Source: Bacilli bacterium
Lineage (GTDB): Bacteria > Bacillota_I > Bacilli_A > Izemoplasmatales > Hujiaoplasmataceae
DNA length: 13,257 nt
Assembly: GCA_018400565.1 (NCBI GenBank)
Contig: JAGYMP010000199.1
Coordinates: 1-13,257, forward strand
Direction of reading: 5' to 3'
The notes under the pieces were generated by a model. The model had not been told where the DNA came from. It saw only the letters and a program-made list of their open reading frames with translations, and did not search any database. Every line of letters starts with the position of its first letter. Position 1 is the first letter of the stretch. The translations under genes were made by a program, and so were the position numbers. Positions 7,109 through 13,257 of the stretch are shown here, piece by piece.

Positions 7109-7193
7109 TGGTGCGGTTGATGGGAGTTGAACCCACACGTCGCGAAGACACTACCGCCTGAGGATAGCGCGTCTACCATTCCGCCACAACCGC
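7109..7193 (-). tRNA. tRNA-Leu(CAG)
   Basis: This is an 85-nt gene with encoded CCA. The acceptor stem is GCGGTTG/CAACCGC with discriminator A. The anticodon stem CTATC/GGTAG encloses the loop CTCAGGC (anticodon CAG, reading CUG). The variable arm is GTC-TTCGC-GAC, and the T loop is TTCAACT. It has its own promoter 8-15 nt upstream and a terminator 12 nt downstream, forming a self-contained unit. The 5' third and 3' third are the same as in tRNA-Leu(GAG) at 4600-4685. Confidence 0.97.
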
Positions 7194-7207
7194 ATCGGCC
7201 ACATAAC

Positions 7208-7235
7208 ATTATACAACAAAAACGCCATTTTTCAA
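7208..7235 (-). promoter_or_regulatory. Promoter of tRNA-Leu(CAG)
   Basis: On the - strand, -35 TTGAAA (7230-7235, 5 of 6 consensus) is separated by 16 nt from a perfect -10 TATAAT (7208-7213). The expected start is near 7201, 8 nt before the mature tRNA. Confidence 0.8.
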
Positions 7236-7264
7236 ACAAAAACTCATGAAGACGTTGATTTCCC

Positions 7265-7936
7265 TCAAGATGTTTCTTTCCTTGCATCTGAAACCAAGCG
7301 GAACAAGAAAAAAACCATGGCCTGCAAGATGACATAACCGATGACGAAAAAAATCATGAACCAGCCAATCCGGTCAGTCAGATCGCCGATGATGGTGAAA
7401 ACCCGTAAGACATCCCAGGAATTATAACGGAGAAAACGACCGATATACACCGCAATCCCGCTCAGAGAAAATACGGTGGCCAGAAAAGGGATCCGCCATT
7501 TGCGCGGCACCCGATCATACCAGATATTGAGTCCCAAAAGACCGGTATACAGACCAATCATAGCGCCGATGAAGATATGAAGAAGCGCCACGTAAGCATC
7601 GAGACTCTCCAGATACACATACGGGGCATAAGGTGATGCGACGTGCACGAACGCCGATGAATCGATATAGATGAGGTCGGTGACGATATACACACTGTTC
7701 GGATAAAAAAGCAACCAGAGTATAAAAACAGCGACCCTCGGCCATGTACGTTTGTCGATATAGCGTCCGAAAACATACAAAACCACGATGGGTATAAATG
7801 CGAGGATCATGTTCCACGCAAGCATCAGATGCAAACCGTCATCAACATAAAGCATCACGCCCGGCGAAATCACGACATAAACAAAGACCATGACAGCTAT
7901 ACTGATGAATGTCTTCTTGTCGATGATTCGTTTCAT
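7265..7936 (-). CDS. DUF1361 family polytopic membrane protein
   Basis: A 223-residue protein with about six hydrophobic segments (roughly 10-30, 37-57, 66-86, 114-138, 148-167, 191-213). The conserved DUF1361 blocks are present: LAWNMILAFIP (39-49), LWLLFYPNSVYIVTDL (73-88) and GIAVYIGRFLRYNSWD (160-175). The family is a bacterial inner-membrane protein without an assigned reaction; the conserved polar residues (Asn-Ser/Ala-x-Tyr, Asp, Arg-x-Asn-Ser-Trp-Asp) suggest a functional site at the membrane. The start is supported by AAGGAG (7944-7949) 7 nt before the ATG. It lies 38 nt downstream of the DUF3137 gene with no terminator between, so it probably belongs to the GGDEF-hemerythrin operon. 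It ends 71 nt before tRNA-Leu(CAG). Confidence 0.88.
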   Translation of the reverse strand: MKRIIDKKTFISIAVMVFVYVVISPGVMLYVDDGLHLMLAWNMILAFIPIVVLYVFGRYIDKRTWPRVAVFILWLLFYPNSVYIVTDLIYIDSSAFVHVASPYAPYVYLESLDAYVALLHIFIGAMIGLYTGLLGLNIWYDRVPRKWRIPFLATVFSLSGIAVYIGRFLRYNSWDVLRVFTIIGDLTDRIGWFMIFFVIGYVILQAMVFFLFRLVSDARKETS

Positions 7937-7974
7937 GGTCTCACTCCTTTGTTATGAGAATGCATGTGATCCTA

Positions 7975-8838
7975 TCATGACCGTGCGGCCGTCGCTAAGA
8001 TGGCCATCATCGTCTTTAATTCCGAAAGTTGGTTCTTATACTCCTCCAGACATCCTTCGTCAAACGGACGAAACAAGCGGATGTCAAACGTATCCTCTTT
8101 GGTATTGATGGCAACATAACACCTGTTTTTCTGGAAGGAAAACGCAATCTTGTCACCATAATGCGCATCGAATGCTGCGAGCTTCTCCATGAAATCCGGT
8201 TTCAAAACCTTAAAAGCTCCGAGTCCGTCAGCAGCATACACGTCAAGATCGTCATTAAAATCCATGCTTTCGGTATCAATCTTGCTGTAATCATTGTAAC
8301 GGAAACGTCCGAAAAAAGAGGGTTGGCAAATAATCATATCCGTCGGGAAGTCACCTTCGAAATCCAAAGCATGCAGCCGTCCCAAAAAGGTTGTCACGAC
8401 AGTCGTGGACTTGCCGGAGTGCCTGACTTCCTGAAGTTTCACGTCAGCTGAACGCAAACGAATGCCCTGATGTGTTGCATCGATCATGTCTTCAGAAAAA
8501 AACCGATCTGAGCGTTTCATGATGCGGGTCCTCAGGGTCTCGTCTTCGGTGAAACCCCCGTCTGCATAAAACGTTCCGCCGGGTAACATGTCATTGACCA
8601 TACTCCGGAGTTGTTTTTCTTTGAAGCCCTTGGTTGCTTTTTTAAAATGTTTTTTCGCGAATCCCAAGGTCACGCTTCCGATGACGACAAGCCCCATCAC
8701 GAAGAACTGTCCTTCGATGCCTCTTAAGCCCATGGGGATGAATAACAAAAACCCGGTCACCATCATCATAACTCCGATGACACACAAAAACTCATATTTA
8801 TGTTTGATGCGCCTCACATCGTCGAATGATTGGTTCAT
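7975..8838 (-). CDS. DUF3137 family membrane-anchored protein
   Basis: A 287-residue protein of the uncharacterised DUF3137 type. The short cytoplasmic N-terminus leads to two close hydrophobic helices (about 17-36 and 43-60), then a basic stretch (KKHFKKATKGFKEK). The soluble C-terminal domain (about 75-287) contains the typical segment around residues 115-160 (FSEDMIDATHQGIRLRSADV, then a hydrophobic beta-rich stretch). No enzyme motif is seen; members are often described only as hypothetical or galanin-like. Its ATG overlaps the stop of the GGDEF-hemerythrin gene (ATGA), and there is no independent SD apart from a G-rich run that can fold back on the start. Translation is therefore probably coupled to the upstream gene. 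A role linked to the cyclic-di-GMP/redox sensor is inferred from this arrangement alone. Confidence 0.82.
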   Translation of the reverse strand: MNQSFDDVRRIKHKYEFLCVIGVMMMVTGFLLFIPMGLRGIEGQFFVMGLVVIGSVTLGFAKKHFKKATKGFKEKQLRSMVNDMLPGGTFYADGGFTEDETLRTRIMKRSDRFFSEDMIDATHQGIRLRSADVKLQEVRHSGKSTTVVTTFLGRLHALDFEGDFPTDMIICQPSFFGRFRYNDYSKIDTESMDFNDDLDVYAADGLGAFKVLKPDFMEKLAAFDAHYGDKIAFSFQKNRCYVAINTKEDTFDIRLFRPFDEGCLEEYKNQLSELKTMMAILATAARS

Positions 8839-10454
8839 GAGGGGTTACCCCCCGATTCACTTGCATGATTTTTATTGTTTTGTATATAATCAAAATATTT
8901 CATGTCTTCTTCGATCAAATGTGCCATGATAAAATCCTCAATCAAGAAAGAAAAGATCATCATCGCATCGACTTCACCGGTCTCAAACAACGTCTGGATG
9001 TGAAGAGCCTTGTTCAAAAGGTCAAAATGAATCTTCTTGTGCTCTTCAAGTGCGGGATAATCGACATCCGCCATGATTTTCTCTTCGTAATTGAAATGGT
9101 CGCGGACTTCATGAATGATTTTCCCCACCTCATCTTTGACGTGGGCGCGTGTTTTCTCGGGATACGTCTTATAGACCAGTTGCTTGCCGAGGAATAAAAG
9201 GTCTTTATGTTGCTTGTCGATGACGGGATCGCCGGATGACCACGCGGGGTCCCATTCCGTATATTTGCTTGATATCAGGGGAATCTCATTCGTGGCTTCG
9301 ATCAATGCGTCTCGTCCTTGCTCCTTTGCGATGTACATGGCATCATCCGCACGTTTGAACCACGCACGGAGGGTTTCTTCCTTTTGTTTTTCCGCGAAGC
9401 CGATCGATACCGTGATGTGTTTGACAACCGGAAACACATGTTGGGCGATTATTTGTTTCAGGGTTTTGAGGGGACCGCGGATGGCATCAATCGGTTGATG
9501 GTAGATAATGGCAAACTCCTCGCCGCCGATTCTTGAAATGATTGCTTCATCGGTATGTTTTGTCAGCAATTTGGAAAGGTTGATCAATACCCTGTCGCCG
9601 ACTTGGTGTCCCCACATGTCGTTGACCAGTTTGAAATGGTCAAGATCGAGGATTGCAAGTGTTCGCGGATGACCGGTGTCCTCATTCAAACGATCGTAAA
9701 AATAACGGCGATTGTACAATCCCGTCAACGGATCACGGCTCGCTTCATCGGACAACCTCTTCTCCCGGTCTGCCCATTCAGTCACATCACGGGCACTCGC
9801 AAAGAGCATGTCATGATGCATTCCCGCTTTCCATTCAAAGACACGGTAAGAACCCTCTTTTGATCGATAGCGGTTTGTGAAGGACCGGATGATATGGCCT
9901 TCATTCAAGTGCTTGACTGCCTCAAGTGTGTCATCGAGATCATCGGGATGAACGAACTGCGCGATATTTTTGTTGAGAATGGCTTCTTTTTCAAAACCCA
10001 ATGTATCCGTGACCGCATCATTGACACGCAGGATTATTCCTTTTGAATCTGTCACCCAGAACATCTCTGTTTGATATTCGAACAAGATATCAATGTTGCG
10101 ATCCTGTAAAAATTGTGATGTCATTTCCTTGAAAATCAGAAAAATCACATCGTCATAAGCGACAAACAATTCCGTTTGGTAATTATGTCCTGTTTGTTTG
10201 TGCTCAAAAATACCGATCTTCCGTCCCCCGTTTTGTTTGACGGACAAAAGGTCGCGGTTTAGTTTTTTCACCGAATATGTGCTCTTTGAGAAGAAATCTT
10301 TCAGATGGTCACCCGAAGATGCGCCAAATGTGTTTATGAAGGCTTTGTTGACATATACATTCTCAAACGCAAAGACACCTTTGTTGTTCGTAATCCGCTG
10401 GAATGTGATGGGAAACTGAAATTCATCCAACCAGCGTTTGAAATTCATATTCAT
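8835..10454 (-). CDS. PAS-PAS-GGDEF-bacteriohemerythrin protein (probable oxygen-responsive diguanylate cyclase)
   Basis: A 539-residue soluble sensor that probably makes cyclic-di-GMP from two GTP. Domains in order: a divergent PAS-like region (about 1-115); a second PAS with PAC segment (about 118-230; FWVTDSKGIILRVNDAVTDT); GGDEF (about 240-385) beginning RDPLTGLYNRR with the active-site signature GGEEF at 310-314 intact; and a C-terminal bacteriohemerythrin domain (about 398-525). The diiron ligands are all present: His416, His453, Glu457, His472, His476, His512 and Asp517. The inhibitory RxxD site usually found five residues before GGDEF is absent (TDEA there). O2 binding at the diiron centre, or redox state, is the likely input. 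The chosen start (10454) has GGTGAT (10459-10464) 4 nt upstream; an in-frame ATG at 10472 falls inside the putative -10. It overlaps the DUF3137 gene by 4 nt. The hemerythrin after GGDEF, rather than before it, is less common. Confidence 0.92.
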   Translation of the reverse strand: MNMNFKRWLDEFQFPITFQRITNNKGVFAFENVYVNKAFINTFGASSGDHLKDFFSKSTYSVKKLNRDLLSVKQNGGRKIGIFEHKQTGHNYQTELFVAYDDVIFLIFKEMTSQFLQDRNIDILFEYQTEMFWVTDSKGIILRVNDAVTDTLGFEKEAILNKNIAQFVHPDDLDDTLEAVKHLNEGHIIRSFTNRYRSKEGSYRVFEWKAGMHHDMLFASARDVTEWADREKRLSDEASRDPLTGLYNRRYFYDRLNEDTGHPRTLAILDLDHFKLVNDMWGHQVGDRVLINLSKLLTKHTDEAIISRIGGEEFAIIYHQPIDAIRGPLKTLKQIIAQHVFPVVKHITVSIGFAEKQKEETLRAWFKRADDAMYIAKEQGRDALIEATNEIPLISSKYTEWDPAWSSGDPVIDKQHKDLLFLGKQLVYKTYPEKTRAHVKDEVGKIIHEVRDHFNYEEKIMADVDYPALEEHKKIHFDLLNKALHIQTLFETGEVDAMMIFSFLIEDFIMAHLIEEDMKYFDYIQNNKNHASESGGNPS

Positions 10455-10456
10455 AC

Positions 10457-10492
10457 TTATCACCATAACCATTGTATCATAAAATCTAAGAA
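10457..10492 (-). promoter_or_regulatory. Extended -10 promoter and short leader of the GGDEF-hemerythrin gene
   Basis: On the - strand, TGATACAAT (extended -10, hexamer at 10471-10476) is followed by GG and then GGTGAT (10459-10464), an SD element matching the 16S tail, 4 nt before ATG 10454. No good -35 is seen. About 29 of 36 bases match the region before the right-edge gene (12981-13016). Confidence 0.6.
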
Positions 10493-10529
10493 CGGAAACC
10501 GCCTTTCAGCGGTTTCCGTAATTTTTTTT
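10492..10529. terminator. Intrinsic terminator after kbl, strongest in the + direction
   Basis: A perfect 11-bp stem, ACGGAAACCGC (10492-10502) with GCGGTTTCCGT (10509-10519), has loop CTTTCA. Eight T residues (10522-10529) follow on the + strand. On the - strand, the direction of kbl, the stem is followed only by TCTTAGATTTT, so termination of kbl there is probably partial. It separates kbl from the GGDEF-hemerythrin gene. Confidence 0.75.
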
Positions 10530-10540
10530 AGTTATATTGA

Positions 10541-11722
10541 TTAAATCAGTTTCAATGTTTTTCCGACTTTCTCGAATTTCTCAAGCGCAAAATCCAGGTC
10601 TTTTTGCGTGTGGCTTGCGCTGATCATCACACGCAAACGTCCTTTGCCCTTGGGAACGGTCGGAAACACGATGCCGGAAACAAAGACACCTTCATCGAGC
10701 AATTGTTTTGAAAACGTCATTGTCTTGGCTTCATTGCCGACCATGACGGGGGTGATCGGAGTCTGTGAGTGTCCGATGTCGAATCCCATCTTGCGGAGAT
10801 GCTTCTTGAAATAATTGGCATTGGACCAGAGTTTTTTGGTGTGTTCATCGCTTTCCGAAAGTATTGTCAGCGATTCTTTGATCGCACCGAGCGCAGCCGG
10901 CGGCAAGGCGGTTGAGAACAACAAAGGGCGTGCCCTGTGCAACAACCATTTCTTGACATTTTCCTTGGTGGCGACATAACCGCCGATGACACCGATTGCT
11001 TTTGAGAGTGTGCCGATGATGAAATCGATTTTTCCGTGCAAACCGTAATGATCGACTGTCCCGCGGCCGGAACGGCCCAAGACACCGCTGCCGTGGGCGT
11101 CATCGACATACGTCAGGCAATCATATTTCTCTGCCATATCGACGATCGACGGCAATTTCGCAAGATCCCCGTCCATCGAAAAGACGCCGTCGGTGATGAT
11201 CAGACAACGTTCGTAGTCCTTGCGTTTTTCTTTTAAAACCCGTTCGAGATCATTCATGTCGGAATGGTTGAAGATGGCTTTGTCGGCCTTGCAAAGACGG
11301 ATGCCGTCAATGATCGATGCATGGTTTAATTCATCACTCACGATCAGATCGCCTTTTTTGACAATGGCCTGAATGGTGCCGATATTGCAGTTGAGACCGG
11401 ATTGGAACACGATGGCGGCTTCTTCTTCCTTGAAATCGGCCAATAGATCCTCGACGTCTTCCAGGAGGTCTTGGTTACCGACGATCGTCCGCACGCTGCC
11501 GGCACCCGCACCATATGTCTTTACGGCGTCACATGCCGCTTTTTTCACGCGTTCATTGTTCGCAAGTCCCAGATAGTTGTTTGATGACATGTTGACGATC
11601 GTCTCGCCCTCTAGTTCGATGACATGGTCGCAGGGACCTGTGTTGACCGGGAGTTCACGGTAAACGCCTTCTTCTTTGAGTTGGTCAATCCATTCGTCAA
11701 TGTAGTGCAATGTGTCTTTCAT
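10541..11722 (-). CDS. kbl: Glycine C-acetyltransferase (2-amino-3-ketobutyrate CoA ligase)
   Basis: A PLP enzyme of the alpha-oxoamine synthase family that splits 2-amino-3-oxobutyrate with CoA into glycine and acetyl-CoA, the second step of threonine breakdown. Of 393 residues, SSNNYLGL (46-53) is the substrate loop, GAGAGSVRTI (71-80) the glycine-rich phosphate loop, and DELNHAS (130-136) contains the His that stacks on PLP. VDDAHG (206-211) holds the Asp that contacts the pyridine nitrogen, and GTLSKAIG (237-244) holds Lys241, the Schiff-base lysine. Its length is normal for Kbl. Its ATG overlaps the tdh stop by 4 nt (ATGA), so the genes are translationally coupled and form an operon. 8-amino-7-oxononanoate synthase (BioF) is the main look-alike, but the tdh pairing argues for Kbl. 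Confidence 0.93.
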   Translation of the reverse strand: MKDTLHYIDEWIDQLKEEGVYRELPVNTGPCDHVIELEGETIVNMSSNNYLGLANNERVKKAACDAVKTYGAGAGSVRTIVGNQDLLEDVEDLLADFKEEEAAIVFQSGLNCNIGTIQAIVKKGDLIVSDELNHASIIDGIRLCKADKAIFNHSDMNDLERVLKEKRKDYERCLIITDGVFSMDGDLAKLPSIVDMAEKYDCLTYVDDAHGSGVLGRSGRGTVDHYGLHGKIDFIIGTLSKAIGVIGGYVATKENVKKWLLHRARPLLFSTALPPAALGAIKESLTILSESDEHTKKLWSNANYFKKHLRKMGFDIGHSQTPITPVMVGNEAKTMTFSKQLLDEGVFVSGIVFPTVPKGKGRLRVMISASHTQKDLDFALEKFEKVGKTLKLI

Positions 11723-12798
11723 TGTTTCTCCCCTTCCGGATACATGATGATTTTACCACAATTCTTCTCGCCCATGAGTTTGGCTGCTTGTTCGATCTCG
11801 CTGAGTTTGAATTCATGGGTGATGATTTTATCAAGGTGCAGGACATCGTTGTCCAGCAATTCTCTGACTTTATCCCACGTATCATAAATGCGGCGGCCGA
11901 CGACACCATAGATCTCAATGCCTTTGAACACAACATCATCGGCGAAGTTCACTTCGATGGTTTCCGTCGGAAGGCCGAGCATGGACATCTTTCCGCCCCG
12001 TTTCACATATTTGAACGCCTGTTCGATGGCAGACTTGCTGCCGGAAAATTCACCGATGACATCCGCGCCACGGTGGTTGGTGTTTTGAAGTACCGCTTCA
12101 ATCACGTCTTCGGACCGCGGGTCGATGGTCACATCGGCGCCGATTTCCTTTGCCAGATTCCGTCTATAATCGTTGATTTCGATTGCGATGACTTTTTTTG
12201 CCCCATAGGTTTTTGCGACATCAATGCCCATAAGTCCGATCGGTCCACATCCAAGGACGACGACATCTTTGTCTTTCAAATCAAAATGGGCCATTGTGTG
12301 CACCGCGTTGCCGAGCGGTTCCTGAACGGACAGGTACTTTTGTTTTTGCCCCGAGTCATTCACGATACAATTCATCGCCGGGATTTTGATGTAGCCGGCA
12401 AAGCAACCGTCTCTGTCTACGCCGATGATTTCTGTGTTTTCACAGATATGGCCCTCACCGCGTCTGCAAAATTCGCATTCACCGCAAATGATATGGGTCT
12501 CGGCGCTGACGATGTCACCGGTTTTGACTCGTGTGACATCGTCGCCGACACGCATGATCTCACCTGAGAATTCATGCCCGGCGACAAGCGGTAATTTCAA
12601 TCTGCTTTTTGCCCAATTATCATATGCATAGATATGATAATCGGTTCCGCAGAATGATGTGGTCAAGACTTTGATCAACACTTCATCGGGTTTAAGTTTT
12701 GTGGAAATTTTGTGTTTTTTAATGGTGAACCCTTTTTCGGGTTTGTCTTTGAAGACGGCTGTCGTTTCCACGAATCCTTTGTCGTTATTCGTATCCAT
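11719..12798 (-). CDS. tdh: L-threonine 3-dehydrogenase (zinc, NAD-dependent)
   Basis: Oxidises L-threonine to 2-amino-3-oxobutyrate with NAD+, feeding Kbl directly. This is a 359-residue medium-chain dehydrogenase. The catalytic zinc site includes Cys50 in FCGTDYHIY and His75-Glu76 in GHEF. The structural zinc is held by Cys105, Cys108, Cys111 and Cys119. The Rossmann loop is GCGPIG (183-188), and Glu208 lies at the end of the second strand (VIAIEIND), as expected for NAD. The segment FCGTDYHIYAYDNWAKS is typical of Tdh rather than of sorbitol or butanediol dehydrogenases. The start is fixed by GAGGAG a few bases before the ATG. It is first in the tdh-kbl operon, with an extended -10 promoter about 47 nt upstream, and is divergent from the right-edge gene. 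Confidence 0.94.
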   Translation of the reverse strand: MDTNNDKGFVETTAVFKDKPEKGFTIKKHKISTKLKPDEVLIKVLTTSFCGTDYHIYAYDNWAKSRLKLPLVAGHEFSGEIMRVGDDVTRVKTGDIVSAETHIICGECEFCRRGEGHICENTEIIGVDRDGCFAGYIKIPAMNCIVNDSGQKQKYLSVQEPLGNAVHTMAHFDLKDKDVVVLGCGPIGLMGIDVAKTYGAKKVIAIEINDYRRNLAKEIGADVTIDPRSEDVIEAVLQNTNHRGADVIGEFSGSKSAIEQAFKYVKRGGKMSMLGLPTETIEVNFADDVVFKGIEIYGVVGRRIYDTWDKVRELLDNDVLHLDKIITHEFKLSEIEQAAKLMGEKNCGKIIMYPEGEKQ

Positions 12799-12844
12799 AT
12801 CCTACTCCTCGTCAATAGTATTAAAAACGCTTTCATCCATTCAC

Positions 12845-12853
12845 ATTATAACA
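12845..12853 (-). promoter_or_regulatory. Extended -10 promoter of tdh-kbl
   Basis: On the - strand, TGTTATAAT (TGn plus a perfect -10, hexamer at 12845-12850) predicts a start near 12838 and a leader of about 40 nt. No convincing -35 is seen, in keeping with an extended -10 or an activator-dependent promoter. Confidence 0.65.
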
Positions 12854-12980
12854 TATTGATTTTGCTTTGCATGACTTTTTTTGTTTTGTTCGTGATGAAA
12901 AAAATACGATGAATCAACATCCGTAATGATGAACAAACATAATAAAAAAACGAAAAAATCAGCAATTCATTGATATGTTT

Positions 12981-13016
12981 TTTTTAGAACATATGATATA
13001 ATGGACATGGTGATAA
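12981..13016 (+). promoter_or_regulatory. Extended -10 promoter and short leader of the right-edge gene
   Basis: TGATATAAT (hexamer 12997-13002) is followed by GGTGAT (13009-13014) 3 nt before ATG 13018, so the mRNA leader would be only about 10 nt. The block closely matches the GGDEF-hemerythrin promoter at 10457-10492. The AT-rich stretch 12854-12980 between the two divergent promoters shows no clear operator or ORF. Confidence 0.65.
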
Positions 13017-13017
13017 A

Positions 13018-13257
13018 ATGAATAAAGAGGAATTGTTGAAGGGTCTCAAGACAGCTTGGGCTTTTTCCGATGTCCCTTATTTGGTTTTAGATGCGGATAA
13101 TGACATTGTTGAAACTTCCTACGGCATTAAAGGAATCAAACAACTGCCAATCTACAAACAGGCAATATCCATGTCTTTTTCCGAAAAACATCCCAGGCTG
13201 ATCTCTTATGAATCGATGGAGTTATACGGAGTCTTTACAGTTAACACGGGCAAACGG
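13018..13257 (+). CDS. Unidentified protein, N-terminal 80 residues (cut by window edge)
   Basis: The frame is open from ATG 13018 to the end of the window and has a promoter and SD directly ahead, so it is a real gene start. The visible part begins MNKEELLKGLKTAWAFSDVP, then YLVLDADNDIVETSYGI. The strand-turn-strand pattern with LVLDADNDIV resembles the opening of PAS-like or other sensor domains, such as those at the N-terminus of some regulators, but nothing diagnostic (HTH, GGDEF, kinase) is reached. No signal peptide or membrane helix is seen. Its divergent position to tdh-kbl would suit a regulator of that operon, but this is position-based inference only. Confidence 0.75.
   Translation, partial: MNKEELLKGLKTAWAFSDVPYLVLDADNDIVETSYGIKGIKQLPIYKQAISMSFSEKHPRLISYESMELYGVFTVNTGKR

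Noticed and set aside
7048..7335. 96-residue N-terminal extension of the hydrolase frame
   Set aside because: It would translate through tRNA-Leu(CAG), its promoter and its terminator; the family homology begins after ATG 7047.
12799..13017. Riboswitch or palindromic operator in the tdh divergent region
   Set aside because: The leaders are about 40 and 10 nt, too short for a known riboswitch, and only weak, partial inverted repeats are seen.
1..13257. CRISPR array, insertion sequence, prophage or toxin-antitoxin pair
   Set aside because: No regularly spaced repeats, transposase or integrase motifs, or small paired ORFs of that kind were seen on either strand.

Overview
The window looks like chromosomal DNA of a low- to moderate-GC member of the Bacillota/Mycoplasmatota group. 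Supporting signs are Shine-Dalgarno (SD) sites of the AGGAGG and GGTGAT type, extended -10 promoters (TGnTATAAT), tRNA genes with encoded CCA, a PPi-dependent phosphofructokinase, a peptidase of the PepC/bleomycin hydrolase type, and a lipoate ligase next to a 2-oxoacid dehydrogenase E2 gene. TGA is a normal stop here (lplA, pepC, tdh and others), so the code is not the Mycoplasma UGA=Trp code. A free-living anaerobic or facultative relative of the Acholeplasma/Izemoplasma side is possible, but the species cannot be named from this sequence. No phage, insertion sequence, CRISPR array or other mobile element is visible.

Layout: only the first gene (the 3' part of a 2-oxoacid dehydrogenase E2) and the last, cut-off gene lie on the + strand. 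Everything between is on the - strand. From left to right: E2 and a shared bidirectional terminator; lplA and pepC as a tight pair; a decayed corA fragment behind a strong promoter; an unrecognised P-loop kinase; tRNA-Leu(GAG); PPi-phosphofructokinase with its own promoter and a TTG start; an alpha/beta-hydrolase; tRNA-Leu(CAG) with its own promoter and terminator; a DUF1361 membrane protein, a DUF3137 protein and a PAS-PAS-GGDEF-hemerythrin protein that probably form one operon; and the threonine-degradation pair tdh-kbl, read divergently from an unidentified gene that runs off the right edge.

Functionally, E2 needs lipoylation, which the convergent LplA can supply. PPi-PFK drives glycolysis with pyrophosphate. 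Tdh and Kbl convert threonine to glycine and acetyl-CoA. The GGDEF-hemerythrin protein is a likely oxygen- or redox-responsive cyclic-di-GMP enzyme, translationally coupled to the DUF3137 protein.

The most unusual signals are: (i) a 36-nt promoter/leader segment shared at about 29 of 36 positions by the GGDEF-hemerythrin gene and the unidentified right-edge gene; (ii) the hemerythrin/cyclic-di-GMP/DUF3137/DUF1361 gene cluster; and (iii) a near-consensus promoter left in front of a broken corA that may now serve pepC-lplA.
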